Of a stretch of DNA of 64,000 nucleotides, positions 1 through 8,301 are shown piece after piece (within the stretch, counting starts at the first letter, position 1; each line of letters starts with the position of its first letter). The DNA is from Pseudomonadaceae bacterium (GTDB lineage Bacteria; Pseudomonadota; Alphaproteobacteria; UBA2136; UBA6156). The notes below the pieces were generated by a model that searched no databases, was not told the origin of the DNA, and saw only the letters and a list, made by a program, of their open reading frames with translations. The stretch lies in contig JACKLD010000014.1 of assembly GCA_024236095.1 (NCBI GenBank), positions 186,001 to 250,000 on the forward strand, given 5' to 3'. The position numbers were made by a program, and so were the translations under genes.

Positions 1-228
1 CCCGAGGTGGGCGAGGCTCACCGTACCCCGAACAATCTGGATGGTGTCCTCTCCTGCCTGTGGCGTCCTGCCACCGATGAAGAGATTGCCAAACTCAACA
101 TCCGTCAGACCCCGACGCTGATTATCAATAAAGGTGACGACCAGCAGCTTGAAAAAATCTCCGGATATGTTGACCCTGCCAAGCTGCGCACGTATTTTCT
201 TGGTGTTCTCGCCAATCGCAAAGAGTAA
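1..228 (+). CDS. Thioredoxin-like protein, C-terminal part (5' end outside window)
   Basis: The frame is open from base 1, so only about 75 C-terminal residues are present. The visible part has the pattern of the second half of a thioredoxin fold: a strand with the cis-proline pair (IRQTPTLII), a short loop, an ISGY turn and a final helix. This fits thioredoxin, DsbC/DsbG and the disulfide isomerases that accompany F-type conjugation genes (TrbB, DsbC). The CxxC active site would lie left of the window and is not seen. The stop is 3 bases before the next ATG, so the two genes are probably co-transcribed. A role in folding cysteine-rich Tra proteins is inference only. Confidence 0.6.
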   Translation, partial: PEVGEAHRTPNNLDGVLSCLWRPATDEEIAKLNIRQTPTLIINKGDDQQLEKISGYVDPAKLRTYFLGVLANRKE

Positions 229-231
229 GCA

Positions 232-507
232 ATGACTGAACCAATCTCCGAGTCTCTTGCCGAACAGCCCGCCGCAGGGGATGCAGAAAATAATCCCTCG
301 GTTACCTACCGGTTGCTATGGTTGATGAAACCACTTGGTGCATTATTGTTACTACTGTGGATCGCCAGCCCGACCACGGCTGACCGTCTAGACCTGCACG
401 CGCAAATTGCCTGGGGCTTCCTTCTTGGCAGCTTTTACGGGTTGTTTTTCTTCCGCGAGGAAATCGCACGGACGTTTTCAAGTAATTGTCTGAAAGATAA
501 TATTTAA
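232..507 (+). CDS. Small inner-membrane protein, unknown function
   Basis: This 91-residue protein has a polar N-terminal 25 residues followed by two hydrophobic stretches, around residues 33-47 (LMKPLGALLLLLW) and 60-73 (IAWGFLLGSFYGLFF), probably a helical hairpin in the inner membrane. I recognise no family. It starts 3 bases after the thioredoxin-like gene and is probably translated with it. A long AT-rich gap follows, so it is likely the last gene of that unit. Confidence 0.6.
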   Translation: MTEPISESLAEQPAAGDAENNPSVTYRLLWLMKPLGALLLLLWIASPTTADRLDLHAQIAWGFLLGSFYGLFFFREEIARTFSSNCLKDNI

Positions 508-845
508 AATTGATAACCTGTGTCAGGGTGTCTGTAAGACGTCTGTAGTAAATAAGTATTTATATTTACATCCTAACATTCTGGTTTTAAAATTAAAAAT
601 TTGAAATTTTCATGGTAGGAGGCTCGCTTGAGGTGAAAACACATGCGTGCGGCCTCCCGTTCTGGTTGGGGGCTCTTATGTAAAACGCCCCCTGGGCGGG
701 GGAGGCTCTTTTGAAAGAAGGGGGGGTCGGGGAGAGGGGCGATGAGAGCGATGCAAACATGTTGCTAAAATGCTTTGCATGAAATAGGCGAAGGGGCAGG
801 CAGGGGGCGGTTGTCAAGTTGTGAGTTGCATACCATACTGCGACC
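508..845. other. Intergenic region, AT-rich at its left end
   Basis: No convincing gene lies in these 338 bases. The left third (about 508-615) is much richer in A and T than the rest of the window and contains a 7-bp inverted repeat with a 1-base centre at 596-610. The middle has a C5/G5 hairpin at 688-702 and two similar stretches beginning GGAGGCTC (near 616 and 701). The right end carries the promoter listed at 811-839. A small RNA is possible but nothing seen demands one. Confidence 0.5.
811..839 (+). promoter_or_regulatory. Sigma-70-type promoter, predicted leaderless start for the 846 gene
   Basis: TTGTCA (811-816) and CATACT (834-839) are separated by 17 bases and match the consensus in 5 of 6 and 4 of 6 positions. 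Counting the last base of the -10 box as -7 puts +1 at 846, exactly the A of the next ATG. No Shine-Dalgarno sequence is present in the bases before that ATG, which fits a leaderless transcript. Confidence 0.5.
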
Positions 846-1133
846 ATGACAATTGAAGAGACGGCGATCCTTTACGTAGATTACATCGAGCCGGCCATTA
901 AGATTGGTGCGTTCTTTGTTTTGGTGGTGGTGGTTCTGCATATGTTGAACATTGTGCGTCACGGTCAAAGCCCTGGTGGGTTGGTGGCGCGACTGTTTGA
1001 AAAAATCGTTGCAGGAGTTAAATATATCGCCGATTTGCTCAAGAAAGCGTTGTTGTTGCTTCTGCATGGTGTGGTTGCGTTCATAAATGTCATAATCAAC
1101 ACAGTTCGGGATTTCTTTACGGCTAAATTTTAG
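846..1133 (+). CDS. Small hydrophobic membrane protein, unknown function
   Basis: This 95-residue protein has one clear membrane segment near residues 20-36 (IGAFFVLVVVVLHML) and a second hydrophobic helix near 65-85 (KALLLLLHGVVAFINVII), with an amphipathic lysine-containing linker. I recognise no family. The start has no ribosome binding site, and a promoter places the transcription start on the ATG itself. It precedes a lipoprotein gene on the same strand after a 64-base gap. Confidence 0.55.
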   Translation: MTIEETAILYVDYIEPAIKIGAFFVLVVVVLHMLNIVRHGQSPGGLVARLFEKIVAGVKYIADLLKKALLLLLHGVVAFINVIINTVRDFFTAKF

Positions 1134-1197
1134 GCGTAGAGCTTGTATGAGGTGTTGCATTCCTTTAGCCTGAAGGCAAAGAACGGGAGGGGCAGGC

Positions 1198-2079
1198 ATG
1201 CCGACATCACGGAAAGTCTGGGCGGGGGTCGTGGTGCTTGCGGTGGCGGGATGCCAGCCGATGGGGGGTACTTACGTGACCGGTTTGGAAGGCCAGCCGG
1301 TTCCCGCTTATAATGCCTACGGCAGCTATCCTTCTCCGGCCAGTCAGCCACCCCAGCACATCATGCAGCAACAGGCCATGGCCGCCCCCTCTTACGAGAC
1401 GGTGGAGCCGGCGGCTGGAACTGTGCCGAACACTAGTCGCTTGCAAGGTGATATCGCCCAACTTGGTGATCGCCTGCAACGGGTGGAAAAAGCCATGTTG
1501 CGCCTCGACCGCCGTATGCAGCTGGTCGAGCGGAACGAGCTGAACCGCATGGGTGGCGAGACGCCCGCCGGACTCACCTCGCTGACCCCGCAGGAAGAGA
1601 CCTTGGCGATGCAAAACATGAACATTGGGCCTCAATACGGCAACGGTTTCCGTGCCGTCAGCAGCGAGGGGGCCATCACCTCGTCTTTGCAGGCCGCAAA
1701 CACTGGCGTGGCATCAGTAGGCGCGGCAGCCCCCCGCCTGGCCGGATTGCCCTCCTTGGCTGATCGCGGTGCGGCGGCGTCTACTTCCTCCCGCGAGGCT
1801 GACCTTGCGGTCTGGACGGTCATCTATGAAAATGGCAAAACCTGGCCCGACCGCAACCAATTGCCCTTCAGCCGTGATGTGGTGGAGGCTTTGCGTAATG
1901 GCAGCGGCGTCACGGTGTTTGCGCGCGGCAAGCATCCGCAGGCAGTTGAATTCCGCGAGCGGGTCAAGGCGCTCAGCCGTTATCTCGGCAAAGTGGCCAG
2001 TTTGGAAAGCGTGCCCATCTCGGCCATTCCGGCGCCGCATCTGGGTGACGACACCATCGAGATTTTCGCCACACATTAA
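1198..2079 (+). CDS. Putative outer-membrane lipoprotein with short coiled coil
   Basis: The 293-residue product begins with a lipoprotein signal: a hydrophobic stretch and VAGC, with the acylated cysteine at residue 19. A Gln/Pro/Tyr-rich linker follows, then a coiled coil around residues 80-115 (LQGDIAQLGDRLQRVEKAMLR). The C-terminal 90 residues form a mixed alpha/beta domain containing VTVFARGKHPQAVEFRERV. That domain is faintly like OmpA-type peptidoglycan-binding domains, but I do not see the diagnostic Asp/Arg residues and assign no function. The ATG is preceded by GGGAGGGG with suitable spacing. Its place beside the pilus cluster makes an envelope role plausible. Confidence 0.6.
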   Translation: MPTSRKVWAGVVVLAVAGCQPMGGTYVTGLEGQPVPAYNAYGSYPSPASQPPQHIMQQQAMAAPSYETVEPAAGTVPNTSRLQGDIAQLGDRLQRVEKAMLRLDRRMQLVERNELNRMGGETPAGLTSLTPQEETLAMQNMNIGPQYGNGFRAVSSEGAITSSLQAANTGVASVGAAAPRLAGLPSLADRGAAASTSSREADLAVWTVIYENGKTWPDRNQLPFSRDVVEALRNGSGVTVFARGKHPQAVEFRERVKALSRYLGKVASLESVPISAIPAPHLGDDTIEIFATH

Positions 2080-2217
2080 AGCCGTTTAAGCGCTTGTCCT
2101 CGTGGGAGGCCATCCCCGCGAAGGTGGCAGTTCGGCATTGAACCTGACAAAATTCCTTGTTGGGAGTGCAACAATGTCAGTTGCCCAAAGTGAGGGAGGA
2201 GTGCTACGCTTCCGACC

Positions 2218-2640
2218 ATGAACCAGCCTGCCGCCAAAGACGCAAAACCCGTTTTCCAACAACGCTTGGATAACCAGAAAGCCCAGCTGGACCGTTACGG
2301 CAATTTCGCCGAAGTGGTGGTGCGCACGCTGCCGGAGGCCACCGATATCATCAACTTTGCACGCCTGTGGGAACATACACTGATCCAGGCCGACCGCCAA
2401 AGCCGTGGCTACCTGCCCGGCGCCAGCCGCGATGACTACACCGCCACCCATGCCGATTTCGAGGCCTGCCTTGCGTTTATGGCCGAGAGGTTGCGCGCGG
2501 CGGCGGCCCGCCACGGGATAGATTATGCCGGCAATGGCTTTATCGCCCGTGTGGCGCAGCGTTACGGCATTGCTGGCAAAGCTGCCACACCGTCTGCCAT
2601 CGGCGCGCAGGCGGCGGTAGACTCGGCGGACGACATTTGA
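2218..2640 (+). CDS. Hypothetical soluble protein
   Basis: A 140-residue, mostly helical protein without signal peptide or membrane segment. It contains a central run with NFARLWEHTLIQADRQSRGY and a tail rich in alanine. I recognise no family. The ATG has no good Shine-Dalgarno in the proper window; TTGCCC (2181-2186) and TACGCT (2205-2210), 18 bases apart, would start transcription one base before the ATG, a weak leaderless candidate. The AGGGAGGAG stretch at about 2193-2201 lies too far upstream for a normal ribosome binding site. Confidence 0.5.
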   Translation: MNQPAAKDAKPVFQQRLDNQKAQLDRYGNFAEVVVRTLPEATDIINFARLWEHTLIQADRQSRGYLPGASRDDYTATHADFEACLAFMAERLRAAAARHGIDYAGNGFIARVAQRYGIAGKAATPSAIGAQAAVDSADDI

Positions 2641-2677
2641 TACACCCTCCCGTATACCATTAACGGGAGAACCCACC

Positions 2678-2995
2678 ATGAGCGGCGTGATAGATACCTT
2701 GGAAACCGTGTTGGCCTTCTTGGCGCTCATTGGGGTGTCGTGGTGGGTTGGCACCATTTACATGGCAGAAGATGACGAGCGCCTTATCCAAGCCTGCGTG
2801 CCAATCGAATGGACCACCAACGGGATTCATCACCTCACAACCGCACTGGTTGGTTACCCGCCCAGCTGGACGCTCTCGATGCAAAGCTACCTGATGGGTG
2901 GCTGCTACTATTTCTTCTCGGTAATGCTGCCCAAAGACGGCAAAGACCTTAACGGCAACATTATCTTTCCTGCCCAAGGCGGCGTCCGCCAGTAA
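2678..2995 (+). CDS. Small membrane protein, unknown function
   Basis: A 105-residue protein with an N-terminal membrane segment (residues about 9-27, VLAFLALIGVSWWVGTIYM) and a second hydrophobic stretch around 68-85 (YLMGGCYYFFSVML). It has three cysteines. The ATG follows a GGGAGA ribosome binding site. I recognise no family. It lies 37 bases after the preceding hypothetical gene and ends 26 bases before a convergent minus-strand gene. Confidence 0.5.
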   Translation: MSGVIDTLETVLAFLALIGVSWWVGTIYMAEDDERLIQACVPIEWTTNGIHHLTTALVGYPPSWTLSMQSYLMGGCYYFFSVMLPKDGKDLNGNIIFPAQGGVRQ

Positions 2996-3021
2996 GCCTT
3001 AAGCAGTTGCCATAACAGTGC

Positions 3022-4251
3022 CTAGCCTATTTCTGCCAGACGTTGGTCCAGCCGCCGCGCCTGTGCCGTCAGGTGGCGTTTGCCTTCGGTTGCATCAAGC
3101 GGCAAAAGCACGATGCCATGATACTGGCTTTGGGCATCGAAGGCCAAAGAAGGGGAGGGGGCTACCACCACCGCCGGGCCGAACAGCCCGTGCTCCAGCC
3201 GGAACATGAAACCGCCATAGGCTCCGGCGGCGTGTCCATACCAAGTATTTTCCAGAATATCTTGCCGTAGCAAGATGTCACGCACCAGCGGCCATGCGGG
3301 ATGGGCCGGACCGTTATGGGCGTGCAGGCGCAGGGCGCGGGCAAGCTCGTCGGGCAAATGGCGTGCGACTGCCCCCATGACGCCATCGATGCGCCACAGC
3401 AGCCGCCCATTTCCCAGCGCGATGCAGCCTTCAGTGCCGTCGGGCATTGGCGTGGCCTCTTCCAGCCAGTGCCCTGCCAGCAGGGCCTCTTCCAGTTGGG
3501 CACGCTGGTCGTCACGCAATGTTCCCAAAGTGGCGGCAGGGGTGGGGGTGATATCGGCAAGTTGACGCTGGACATCGCGGACATCTTGAGGGGTATCCTC
3601 CGGCAGGGGGGTATCTTCGGCGGTACTGCGCAACAGGGTCAAAAGGGCCAATTGGTCGTTGCGCGGAAGTTCCTTGAAGGCGGGGAGGGCGGTCAATAAC
3701 GCCGCGCTGTCTTCCGGGGAGGGGGCCACTGCCTGAAACCTCACATGGTCGCGTTCACCCAGCTTCCACCATGGCGGACTCACGCGTATCTCGCGAAGCT
3801 GTTGGATTTTCGGCAAAGCCTCGGCCAGGGCGGCCAGCCGCACACGTAGCGGGCTGCCGGGCAAGGCGGTGGCGGCTTCCCAACGGCCCATCGCCCAGCG
3901 ATAAATGGAGACATCTCCCTGTGCCAGCTCCAGCGGCCAGTGGCGGTAAGCATTCAAAAAGCCGATAAGTTCAGCCTCCAACGGGTGTAATCCGTGCCAG
4001 TCAGGGGCGGCCAGCAAGCTTTCCGTGCGGTCAGAAGAGTGTCGTCCTGCATGGCGTGAGGCGACCACTGCTGCCCAAACCAGCAGAAAACCGCAGGCGG
4101 TGGCGCTGCCAATCATCAGCACGCCATACGCGTAGCGCGCAAAGTTAAGGCCACGCGCGCCCAGTAAATACGCGTCCACCATGGCATAAAGCCACCACGC
4201 CACAACCAGTGCCCCGACCATCAAGGTAAAACGAATACGCGGACTGCTCAT
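3022..4251 (-). CDS. Membrane protein with large soluble domain, unknown family
   Basis: A 409-residue protein with two N-terminal membrane helices (about residues 9-27 and 42-64) and a long cytoplasmic or periplasmic domain. The topology resembles DotM/IcmP/TrbA-type accessory proteins of type IV secretion systems, but I cannot align the conserved residues of that family and do not assign it. It is the only minus-strand gene between 1 and 39900 and is divergent from the pilus operon that starts at 4370. No clear Shine-Dalgarno precedes the ATG. Coding is supported by the long frame, strong hydrophobic N-terminus and uniform composition. Confidence 0.6.
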   Translation of the reverse strand: MSSPRIRFTLMVGALVVAWWLYAMVDAYLLGARGLNFARYAYGVLMIGSATACGFLLVWAAVVASRHAGRHSSDRTESLLAAPDWHGLHPLEAELIGFLNAYRHWPLELAQGDVSIYRWAMGRWEAATALPGSPLRVRLAALAEALPKIQQLREIRVSPPWWKLGERDHVRFQAVAPSPEDSAALLTALPAFKELPRNDQLALLTLLRSTAEDTPLPEDTPQDVRDVQRQLADITPTPAATLGTLRDDQRAQLEEALLAGHWLEEATPMPDGTEGCIALGNGRLLWRIDGVMGAVARHLPDELARALRLHAHNGPAHPAWPLVRDILLRQDILENTWYGHAAGAYGGFMFRLEHGLFGPAVVVAPSPSLAFDAQSQYHGIVLLPLDATEGKRHLTAQARRLDQRLAEIG

Positions 4252-4369
4252 TTTATAGGCACGATGTTGTTTCTCATGTCACACGGGGGTGGCTTAGCTT
4301 CAGGCAATCACCCTACATCTAGTGGGTGCACTATGCTAGCCTGCCGTGCAGATAGGAAGAGTATCAGGC

Positions 4370-5629
4370 GTGCACAATAAAGTAAAAACCTTCTCCCGCC
4401 GCCGCGCCGCTACCGGTGTGGCTGTGGTTGCCGTGCTGGTCGCTTCGGTCGCCTCTGCTGCGCCGGTGCCCGGTTACATCCCTCCCACCACGCAGTCGTA
4501 TGCGCCGGAGTACGTTGATGACACCCGTGGTGTCTACGTTCCTTCGCATGCCCAGCAGCGCATGAAGAGCGAGTCTGAGTTGGCCGCTTGGCAGTTGCAG
4601 GCGGAAATGGGCCGCCCCTTCTACGCGCAAAACAAGCCGCAAGGACAGTATTACGAGCAAGCGCTCAACACGGTGTCCACCGGCGTGGCCGACACGCAGG
4701 AGGAGTTGAACCGCATCGCCCAAGACCCCGGTCTGTTGAGTGGAGGAACCCCCAGCAGCGACGCGCAGCTTTATGCTTACGATGCGCCGGTCAACCAGTA
4801 CGCGCAAAATTACAGCGATTCCTACGGCTACGGCGATATCGCGCCGGCTGCCGGCCCCAGCAAAGGCAGTAATCTGCAAAACTACCCCTCGCTGGCTACC
4901 TCCGGTCAGCCGGGCGTGGTTCCGCAAAACGGCATGCCCGACGGCGGCCGCGAAATCGCCGTGTCCGGTGCACGCAGCACCGGCCCGGTGGATTTGGCCA
5001 ACGGCATCGTGCGCCTGAAAGAAGAACGCATCACCGTGCGCCGCGCCTTGCAACGCATGATGGATCAGGTGGGCGGCAGCAACTGGGTCGTGGTGTGGGA
5101 TCTGGAAGAGCAGAACGTCGGCCTGCCCGACATGGAAATTTCCATTTACGCCGAAGAGCCCTTCATGAATGTGCTCAACAGTTTGCTTGCCCGTTTGCAA
5201 ACCCGTAGCGGCAACCCGCTGCGCGTGATTCGTTACGATCGCACCCAGCGTTTGGTCATTACCGATCGCGTGGGCGGAGCCCCGCGTGAAAGCGCCGGCA
5301 TGGGCATCGGCGGCAGCAACCCCAAAGGGTATGACGTGGCCGTCACCGAAACGGTGTTGAAAGAACATATCGTCAGCCTGCACTATGATGAGGTGCCACT
5401 GGTCGATGCGCTGGAAAACATCATCAATCAGGCTGGCAAGGGGCAATGGCGCCTGCGCATGTACGCGGGCACCGACCAAGTGCTGAAGCCTGCGCATATT
5501 GAAGAGCCGTTCGGTGTGGCGGTCGAGCGCATCCTCCGCGTGTTCAACCTGCGCTATGAAATCTTCCCCGGCGGCAAGCTCATCGTGGTCACCGCGCAAG
5601 ACAACTTCGGTTTCAGGGGAGTGCAATAA
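4370..5629 (+). CDS. Periplasmic type IVb pilus protein with two TcpQ/PilL-like domains
   Basis: The GTG at 4370 is chosen because AGGAAG lies 10 bases upstream and the product then starts with a clean Sec signal (basic residues, VAVVAVLVASVASA, then AAP). An upstream GTG at 4346 would add 8 residues. After a Tyr/Gln/Pro-rich linker there are two similar domains, at about residues 205-305 and 325-415. Each has a helix followed by a beta strand ending in RLVITD or KLIVVTA, the pattern of the TcpQ/PilL C-terminal domain, which is related to secretin N-terminal domains. TcpQ in Vibrio cholerae stabilises and localises the secretin TcpC; the same role is inferred here. The stop overlaps the secretin start (TAATG). 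Confidence 0.65.
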   Translation: MHNKVKTFSRRRAATGVAVVAVLVASVASAAPVPGYIPPTTQSYAPEYVDDTRGVYVPSHAQQRMKSESELAAWQLQAEMGRPFYAQNKPQGQYYEQALNTVSTGVADTQEELNRIAQDPGLLSGGTPSSDAQLYAYDAPVNQYAQNYSDSYGYGDIAPAAGPSKGSNLQNYPSLATSGQPGVVPQNGMPDGGREIAVSGARSTGPVDLANGIVRLKEERITVRRALQRMMDQVGGSNWVVVWDLEEQNVGLPDMEISIYAEEPFMNVLNSLLARLQTRSGNPLRVIRYDRTQRLVITDRVGGAPRESAGMGIGGSNPKGYDVAVTETVLKEHIVSLHYDEVPLVDALENIINQAGKGQWRLRMYAGTDQVLKPAHIEEPFGVAVERILRVFNLRYEIFPGGKLIVVTAQDNFGFRGVQ

Positions 5630-7521
5630 TGGGTATTTTCCGTCAGCTGACCATCGCCCTGCCGCTGCTGGCCTTGGCCGCCTGCGGTGAGATTTCTTAC
5701 GTCCAGAAAAACAGTCCGGCGTCTGCCTTCAAAAACTATCGTCCGGAAAACCAGAACAACGCCGCCGTGCTGGGTATCGGCGAGCCGATCTCCACCCGCC
5801 AGATGCGTGCCAATGCCACCTTCAGCATGAAAGGTCTTTATAATATCGAAGATGTTATGCAAAAGATGGCAGGAACCTACAACGTGGCCGTGCGTTGGGG
5901 TAACGGCGTGCGCAAGGGTCGCCGGGTCGATGTCCTTCTCAACAAGCTGAGCTTCGATGAAGCCCGTTCTTACGTAGAAGATGTCTATAAGGTGCAAATC
6001 ATCCGCGAAGGAGACCGCCGCCTGTTGGTGTTGCCGTCGGCCAGCGAACCCCGCGTGCAGGCCTTCAACCCGGGTGATGACGTGACCTTGGCGGTTGCCC
6101 TGCGAGGGCTGTCGCAACAATGCGGTTACAATGTCGTGATCAGCGACAATCAGGAAAAGGTCGCCGACACCCGAGTTTCAACCAACCTGAAAGACGTGAC
6201 CTGCTACGATGCCTTTGAAGCATTGCTGAATCCTCATGGGCTCAGCCTGGTCAACGAAGGTGACTACTTCACCATCAGTGGGTTGCCGCAGCAGCAGTGG
6301 AACGTCGGCCTCGACGAACCTGTGCGCGCCGAAGAGTTGGAGGTGACATACAGTACTGACTTTTCTTCATCCGGTAGTGAGGAATCGTCCAGCATGCAGA
6401 GTTCCGGTGGCAGCAGCAAGGTGAAGGTGACCTCTGAGCGTGATCTGTGGAAAGAGCTGGAAGGGGATCTGAATGCCCTGATAGTCAATAACTGTAGCAG
6501 TTCAGTTGCCACGACGCCTGAGAGTACGACATCATCGTCCGGCAGCTCCTTGTTGCCGCCCCCCACCCTTTCCGGCGTGGTACAAAATCAGGAAGTGGGT
6601 GATGAGAGTTCTTCTGTTTCATCCGAAGGAACATCAGGCAATCCTGAGTGTGGCTATGTACGCGTCAACCGGGCGGTTGGACTGGTGCAAATGCGTGCGC
6701 CCAAGCGCGTCCTTGATCAAGCTGACGATATCATCAGCCGTGTGCAGGATATCGCCAGTCGCCGCCTGATGCTGGAAGCCCGCGTGATGGCGGTGAGCCG
6801 TAGCCGTGGGTTTGAGCAGGCTGCCAAATTCAATTTCAACAAAGGCGATGGGTTTGTTGGTTTCTCCGGAGCCGCCTCCAGCGTGACCGCAGCTTTGGCC
6901 GGGCGTTTGTTGAACATTGAGGAGTCCGGTGGTTATGCTGCGGCCCGCAGCCAGTCGCTGGAGGCGATGGTGCGCCTGCTAGAGCAATACGGCACAACCT
7001 ATGAATTGATGCATCCGATGGTGGAGCTGATGGATCGTCAACGTGCGACACTGATCGATGGCCGTAATGAACGCTATTTCATCCGTGAAATCGAAACAGA
7101 GACTCTCGATAACGGCAGTGTTCTCCGTAACCTGAAAGCTCAGGAGCGCATGCAGTTTGTCGGCCTGCAGTTCTCGGCATCGGCGCAAATCTCCAATGAC
7201 GAAGACCCCCATACCGTGCGTCTGCAAATCCCCATTACCTCCATCGCCAAAAACGTGGCCCTGCGCCAACGGTTTGACGGTGAGGAAATCATTGATCAAA
7301 TTCCCGTCGCCACCACCCGCCTGATCGACCAGAAAGTGCGTGTGCGTGACGGTGAAATCAAGGTCATCGGTGGCCTGACCAAAACCATGGCGGTCGACCG
7401 TGAGTCCGGTCAACCGCTGATCCGCGAGGTTCCCGCCGTGGGCAAGCTCTTCAACGATGAAAATGTCACATTCGAAGAAGTGGAGTTTGTGGTGTTGCTG
7501 CAAGTGCGGCGACTGACCTGA
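5629..7521 (+). CDS. pilN: Type IVb pilus lipoprotein secretin (PilN/BfpB/TcpC type)
   Basis: This 630-residue protein forms the outer-membrane gate of the pilus. It starts with a lipoprotein signal (ALAAC, acylated Cys19). Residues about 60-225 hold N-domain repeats (STN-like strands, for example RRLLVLP and GDYFTISG). Residues about 240-350 are an unusual serine-rich, low-complexity stretch. The C-terminal 180 residues carry the secretin pattern: FVGLQFSASAQIS, RLQIPITS, then KVRVRDGEIKVIGGL followed by VPAVGKLF. The start overlaps the preceding stop and has AGGGGAG upstream. R64 PilN and BfpB are lipoproteins of similar length, so placement is good. The serine-rich insertion may be a flexible linker or a surface loop. 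Confidence 0.85.
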   Translation: MGIFRQLTIALPLLALAACGEISYVQKNSPASAFKNYRPENQNNAAVLGIGEPISTRQMRANATFSMKGLYNIEDVMQKMAGTYNVAVRWGNGVRKGRRVDVLLNKLSFDEARSYVEDVYKVQIIREGDRRLLVLPSASEPRVQAFNPGDDVTLAVALRGLSQQCGYNVVISDNQEKVADTRVSTNLKDVTCYDAFEALLNPHGLSLVNEGDYFTISGLPQQQWNVGLDEPVRAEELEVTYSTDFSSSGSEESSSMQSSGGSSKVKVTSERDLWKELEGDLNALIVNNCSSSVATTPESTTSSSGSSLLPPPTLSGVVQNQEVGDESSSVSSEGTSGNPECGYVRVNRAVGLVQMRAPKRVLDQADDIISRVQDIASRRLMLEARVMAVSRSRGFEQAAKFNFNKGDGFVGFSGAASSVTAALAGRLLNIEESGGYAAARSQSLEAMVRLLEQYGTTYELMHPMVELMDRQRATLIDGRNERYFIREIETETLDNGSVLRNLKAQERMQFVGLQFSASAQISNDEDPHTVRLQIPITSIAKNVALRQRFDGEEIIDQIPVATTRLIDQKVRVRDGEIKVIGGLTKTMAVDRESGQPLIREVPAVGKLFNDENVTFEEVEFVVLLQVRRLT

Positions 7522-7580
7522 CAGGAAATGTTAGTGTGAGCAGGTATAACAAAACAGGTTCAACAAGGGAGCTCTGACCC

Positions 7581-8252
7581 ATGATTTTTCAAAACCGTGC
7601 CAAGGCGCTGAAAGACACCGCCGGCTATACCATCGACCAAACCATCCTGATCGTGGCGATCATCGCCATTCTGGTGACGTTGATCATCATTACCGTCGGT
7701 TGGCAGCTTATCAACCGTACCAGCGGTACCAAGCTGGCTTCGCAGTTCAAACAGATTGAGGATGCGAACGGTCAATTCTATGCCTCGTTCCGCGTCTGGC
7801 CCGACGAAGCCTATTCGGCTCCTGCCGTATCTGCCGATGCCAACATGCAAGCGCTTGCTGGTGTGGCGGGCACTTGGAACGCGGCGGTGCCCGCTGCGAA
7901 AATTCGCAACTTTGTACCGGGGTTCCGTTTGGTTGGTACCACGTTGGAACATAATTTCTCGTCCGGTGGGACGGTTGGCATGGAGCGCGTGACCTCTACC
8001 AACATGGTCAGCTGGTTTGGCTTGCAAGGCGAACACTTTGTGGTGATGTTTGCCGATGTGCCGTTCAGTGAAGTACAGGAAGCGGAAGACGCGATTGACT
8101 CCGGCGGCGATGATACCCTGCGCGACTATGCCAGCGGCCGTGTGGTGGCCTCGACGGCAAACTGCTTGACAGCAGTGGCCAGCGGGGTGACCGCCAGCAC
8201 CTCGCCGGGGTCGCTGGTCAACGTATGTTACGCCGCCAACCTGACCCAATAA
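7581..8252 (+). CDS. Type IV pilin-like protein (putative major pilin)
   Basis: The 223-residue product has a short basic leader of 15 residues ending in Gly, then YTIDQ and a long hydrophobic helix (TILIVAIIAILVTLIIITV). This is the class III prepilin architecture, cleaved after the glycine. Position +5 would be Gln, not the usual Glu that guides subunit docking; Asp is at +4. The rest is a globular domain with two cysteines near the C-terminus (TANCLTAV and LVNVCYAAN), as in the D-region of type IVb pilins. A good ribosome binding site (AAGGGAG) precedes the ATG. Its place between secretin and ATPase supports the major pilin call. Confidence 0.75.
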   Translation: MIFQNRAKALKDTAGYTIDQTILIVAIIAILVTLIIITVGWQLINRTSGTKLASQFKQIEDANGQFYASFRVWPDEAYSAPAVSADANMQALAGVAGTWNAAVPAAKIRNFVPGFRLVGTTLEHNFSSGGTVGMERVTSTNMVSWFGLQGEHFVVMFADVPFSEVQEAEDAIDSGGDDTLRDYASGRVVASTANCLTAVASGVTASTSPGSLVNVCYAANLTQ

Positions 8253-8301
8253 GGAGTGGCATACCCACCCAAACAACAAAAACAATAACAATGGAGCCAA
8301 C

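Noticed and set aside
688..702. C5/G5 hairpin as a terminator
   Set aside because: The stem is only five pairs and the nearest T-run (CTTTT) is about 6 bases further, so it does not fit an intrinsic terminator.
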